A DNA stretch of 64,000 nucleotides. It comes from CBDCGV01 sp965216955 (GTDB lineage: Bacteria > Bacteroidota > Bacteroidia > Chitinophagales > JADIYW01). Shown piece after piece: positions 61,284-64,000 of the stretch. Numbering within the stretch: the stretch's first letter is position 1; the number at the start of each line of letters is the position of its first letter. Under the pieces are notes generated by a model, which did not search any database, was not told the origin of the DNA, and saw only the letters and a program-made list of their open reading frames with translations. A program made the translations under genes and the position numbers. The stretch lies in assembly GCA_965216955.1 (NCBI GenBank), contig CBDCGV010000009.1:1-64000 (forward strand), read 5' to 3'.

Positions 61284-62759
61284 TTATCGGGCAAGTTCCA
61301 ATTCAAACTTAAATATTGAACCTACATCCAATTGACTTTGAAGATTTATATCTGAATTATGCAGTTCGAGAATTTTTTTAACTATTGCTAGCCCCAAGCC
61401 CATGCCTTCCTTATTATGCGTAGTAGATTGGTATTTTTTATATCTATCAAACATCTCCCCGACTTTTTCTTTTTCTATGCCAATCCCTGAATCTTGAACT
61501 TGAACACTCACTCCCTGCTTTGTTTCATTTATAGCAATTTTAATTTCATCTCCCTCTTCTGTAAACTTTAAAGCGTTGTCTAACAGATTTTGTAAAACTC
61601 GCTCAATCATAGAAATGTCTGCTATTACCATTGGAACTCCCTCCTCTATTTCAGTTTTAATAGCCACCTTTTTCTTTTCGGCCAAAATCTTGTATTTATT
61701 GTAGGTGTCCATTGCCAGCTCCTGAATAAAAAATGGTTCTTTTTTAGGTATAATCTGTTTCGCCTCTAGCTTTGATAATTCAAACAATTCTGAAACTAGC
61801 TTATTTAATCTTTGCGTGTTACTCAATACGATTTCGATGTATTTTTTCCGATCTTCCGGATTAAGCGATCGATCTTCTTCCTTCATAGATAGTGTTTCCA
61901 AGTATCCATGAATCACTGCAAGCGGTGTTCGCAAATCATGAGAAATGTTGGCAACCAATTCTCGTCGAAGGGTTTCTGTTGATTTAAGTTCTTCAATATT
62001 AGATTGAATGGTCTCTGCCATTTGATTATAAGTCTCTGCCAAAACACTTAAATCTCCTCCTTGTTTCATATCTATTCTCGCTTCATAATCTCCTCCTGAG
62101 AATCGCCGTACTGTAGCTATAATCTTGTTAAGGTTTCTTGTTAGCAACCAAATAATTAATAATCCTATTACCAATGCTCCAATTAAAGTAAGCGCAAATG
62201 TTCTTAATCCAACTTTTAAAATGTAACTCTTAAACAATACCGACGCTGCTGATTCATACTCTTCACTTGCAAGTATAGTATAGACATATCCATCAACAAC
62301 ACCATCCATATTTTTATGCGCTGCCGCAGAAAACACTTTCTTTTTTCCAGGGTTTCTTGGATCATCTCCTTTAATTATTTGCTGACATTCGTTTTCTATG
62401 AACTTTTTAATTGGGGCAATATTCACATAATCTAACTTCACTTTTTTATAAGGAGCAACATAAGACAATATCTTACCATTAACGTCTAAAATATAAACCT
62501 CAATACTTGGGTTTATCGCCATCATATGATGCATTATTTCATCAATTCTTTCTGGGATCATCTCTCCATTGTACATGAAAGGTTCTACCTCTTTCATAAT
62601 CTGTTCTGCAAGATTTTCATGAAGTTTTTGATTTCTTTCTTGAAAGTATTCTTGAGCTGAATATGTTGATATTAGTACATAGGATAGTCCTAAAACAATT
62701 AGGAATAGTAAAAAGATTAGGGATACCTTAATGTATAGTTTATTGGCTATTTTATTCAT
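61284..62759 (-). CDS. Sensor histidine kinase with HAMP domain
   Basis: A 491-residue membrane kinase. There are two membrane helices (about 11-31 and 186-206) with a periplasmic sensor domain of 150 residues between them, then HAMP (about 207-260), the dimer/phosphoacceptor helix with His274 in ANISHDLRTPL, and the HATPase domain with NLLDNALKFTEEG, DSGIGIEKE and GMGLGLAIVKK. The periplasmic part has no ligand motif I know. It is the second gene of a two-gene operon, 38 bases after the response regulator, its cognate partner. Confidence 0.93.
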   Translation of the reverse strand: MNKIANKLYIKVSLIFLLFLIVLGLSYVLISTYSAQEYFQERNQKLHENLAEQIMKEVEPFMYNGEMIPERIDEIMHHMMAINPSIEVYILDVNGKILSYVAPYKKVKLDYVNIAPIKKFIENECQQIIKGDDPRNPGKKKVFSAAAHKNMDGVVDGYVYTILASEEYESAASVLFKSYILKVGLRTFALTLIGALVIGLLIIWLLTRNLNKIIATVRRFSGGDYEARIDMKQGGDLSVLAETYNQMAETIQSNIEELKSTETLRRELVANISHDLRTPLAVIHGYLETLSMKEEDRSLNPEDRKKYIEIVLSNTQRLNKLVSELFELSKLEAKQIIPKKEPFFIQELAMDTYNKYKILAEKKKVAIKTEIEEGVPMVIADISMIERVLQNLLDNALKFTEEGDEIKIAINETKQGVSVQVQDSGIGIEKEKVGEMFDRYKKYQSTTHNKEGMGLGLAIVKKILELHNSDINLQSQLDVGSIFKFELELAR

Positions 62760-62797
62760 GCTTTCGTCATTAAGTTAACTTTCCCCTCTTTATATAA

Positions 62798-63496
62798 TTA
62801 ATCCATAAATCTATATCCTACTCCCCAGGTAGTCCTTATAAAAGTAGGTTGTGATATTTCAGGTTCTATCTTAGATCTTAATCTATTGATATGAGAATTA
62901 ACGGTATGCTCATACCCTTCAAATTCGTATCCCCAAACCAATTGTAATAATCGGTCTCTCGAATAACTTTTACCAGGGTTTTGAATCATCAAAGCAAGTA
63001 AGTCAAATTCTTTTGGTGTTAGCTCAATTCTTTTATCATCTAATAAAACTTTTCGCTTAGAAATATCCACTTCTAGATTTTCGCATCTAAAAATTTGATT
63101 TTCATTTTCTGATATTGAAGACTTATACATTTCAGTTCTTCTGAAAATTGCTTTAACCCTAGCAATAAATTCTCTAACGGAAAAAGGTTTTGTTAGATAA
63201 TCATCCGCACCTGTTTCTAAACCTAAAATCTTATCTATCTCTTCAGACTTAGATGTTAGCATCAAAATAGGTGTTTTGATTTTATCGGCACGAAGATTTC
63301 TACAAACATCTAGCCCATTCATTCCCGGTAACATTATGTCTAAAATAATGAGATCAAATTCCTCCTGTTTTGCAACTAAATAACCATGATTCCCATCCGT
63401 TTCAAACTTCACATCACAATTCAAATCATTTAAATGAATTTTTAACAAATCCACTATTTGAACATCGTCTTCTATAATTAGCACTCTATGCACCAT
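62798..63496 (-). CDS. OmpR-family response regulator
   Basis: A 232-residue transcription factor. The receiver domain has the acidic pair E9/D10/D11, phosphoacceptor Asp53 in LILDIMLPG and Lys103 in YLTKPFSV; the C-terminal winged helix (about 135-230) shows LTPKEFDLLALMIQNPG, SRDRLLQLVWGYEFEG and HINRLRSKIE. It is transcribed first, followed by the kinase. Immediately upstream lie two 11-bp direct repeats, also found ahead of the lipoprotein gene, so autoregulation plus control of that gene is a reasonable inference. The signal is unknown. Confidence 0.94.
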   Translation of the reverse strand: MVHRVLIIEDDVQIVDLLKIHLNDLNCDVKFETDGNHGYLVAKQEEFDLIILDIMLPGMNGLDVCRNLRADKIKTPILMLTSKSEEIDKILGLETGADDYLTKPFSVREFIARVKAIFRRTEMYKSSISENENQIFRCENLEVDISKRKVLLDDKRIELTPKEFDLLALMIQNPGKSYSRDRLLQLVWGYEFEGYEHTVNSHINRLRSKIEPEISQPTFIRTTWGVGYRFMD

Positions 63497-63511
63497 GCAA
63501 AAATAAATTTA

Positions 63512-63533
63512 GAGTATCACAAAAGTATCACAC
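63512..63533. promoter_or_regulatory. Direct-repeat box upstream of the response regulator gene
   Basis: Tandem units GAGTATCACAA and AAGTATCACAC, 11 bases apart, 16-37 bases upstream of the ATG. With 61138-61159 the common core is AGTwTCACA. The likely binding protein is the adjacent OmpR-family regulator. Confidence 0.7.
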
Positions 63534-63595
63534 CTTTATTAAGATTAATTAATAAAAAATCTCTTCAATCACCCTATTCACTATGTTTACTGTGA

Positions 63596-64000
63596 TTAGA
63601 GTTTATTTAGCTGCCAATTATACTCGTAGTATCCAACATTAGAAGTAGAGGGAATTTTATTGGTTCTGTATTTATTAATAAAATCTAAGATTCCCTTTTT
63701 GGTGTTTCCGAAATCAACTATATACCACTCAAAAATCTGCGATACGTCAACTTTACCATTTGAAACTTTAATAAAACTATTGTCATTAACTGCTTTTTTT
63801 GTTTGAGTCAATAATTGATCATATAAAAGCTTAGGTTGATAAGCAAAGTTCTCAATTTTAGGACAACCTATGGCCGCACAAACCAAAACAAAATGAATTC
63901 TGGGCTCTTTCCATTTTTTACGGATGACATTATTCTCAATATCATTCAATGTTAAAAGACTTCCCGCAACATTATGCTTTTTAGCATCAAAAAAACCACT
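63596..64000 (-). CDS. DUF547 protein (5' end outside window)
   Basis: A frame open from the window edge (64000) to a stop at 63596 encodes at least 134 residues. It matches DUF547 by the order SLLTLNDIENNVIRKKW, EPRIHFVLVCAAIGCPKI and FEWYIVDFG; the part before position 63949 (FFDAKKHNVAGSLLTL) also belongs, so the true start lies outside. DUF547 proteins are of unknown function, with a possible cysteine in CAAIGCP. It precedes the two-component system by 99 bases on the same strand. Confidence 0.82.
   Translation of the reverse strand, partial: SGFFDAKKHNVAGSLLTLNDIENNVIRKKWKEPRIHFVLVCAAIGCPKIENFAYQPKLLYDQLLTQTKKAVNDNSFIKVSNGKVDVSQIFEWYIVDFGNTKKGILDFINKYRTNKIPSTSNVGYYEYNWQLNKL

Noticed and set aside
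1..64000. CRISPR arrays, insertion sequences, tRNA and rRNA genes
   Set aside because: Looked for spaced direct repeats, transposase-like frames, and tRNA or rRNA patterns; none were found by eye, but tRNAscan and IS searches could not be run.

Overview
This is an AT-rich chromosomal window (about one-third G+C by eye, not calculated) from a member of the Bacteroidota. The evidence is a PorQ homologue of the type IX secretion system, a secreted protein of type IX cargo style at the left edge, promoter boxes of the Bacteroidota form TAnnTTTG, Spy/LTXXQ and DUF937 proteins, and the archaeal-like GltS/Rieske and RsmB/NOP genes common in that phylum. I see no rRNA, tRNA, insertion sequence, prophage or CRISPR array, and no gene-free stretch longer than 300 bases. 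A free-living, probably aquatic, heterotroph is an inference; the order is not settled.

Layout. 1-9 kb: partial surface protein, galactose mutarotase, two tandem Crp-like regulators, PaiB-like protein with a metallophosphoesterase, a family 2 glycosyltransferase with a C-terminal Rossmann-like domain, and a very-long-chain-type acyl-CoA dehydrogenase. 9-15 kb: Spy-like protein, double Kazal inhibitor, proline synthesis (proB-proA), cupin DUF985, and glnK-amt for ammonium. 14.6-18.6 kb: RsmB-type rRNA methyltransferase, dihydrolipoyl dehydrogenase and M20 amidohydrolase; all three carry single-base shifts in homopolymer runs, which looks like poor consensus rather than true decay.

18.5-25 kb is a sulfur block: cysC-cysD-cysN activate sulfate, and then a short leader peptide with three consecutive Cys codons and a switchable hairpin precedes cysM-mec-cysO-moeZ. 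This gene set matches the protein-thiocarboxylate route to cysteine known from Mycobacterium tuberculosis. I read the leader as a cysteine-responsive transcription attenuator; it is the best candidate here for an undescribed system.

25-36 kb is a minus-strand redox block. It has three Rieske-domain proteins, each fused to a different partner (thiamine-diphosphate enzyme, ferric-reductase-like membrane domain, glutamate-synthase-like FMN domain), a glutaredoxin-glutaredoxin-thioredoxin reductase fusion, a thiolase, a Na+/H+ antiporter and an AraC regulator. No function is known to me for the set.

36-40 kb: a three-gene surface/envelope unit (DPGTGS small membrane protein, methyltransferase, membrane sulfatase-like enzyme). 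40-47 kb: ABC-F ATPase, ribosomal protein S1, cytidylate kinase, PorQ. 46.8-52.5 kb: thiamine operon thiS-thiC-thiE2-thiE-thiG-thiH under a TPP riboswitch; thiF is absent locally, and MoeZ might serve ThiS too. 52.5-64 kb: Lon, alanine-glyoxylate aminotransferase, 2-oxoglutarate oxygenase, DUF937, Ntn penicillin-acylase-type hydrolase, a lipoprotein with two anti-sigma-K-like repeats, a two-component system and a partial DUF547 protein. An 11-bp direct-repeat box lies upstream of both the lipoprotein gene and the response regulator gene, suggesting a small regulon.
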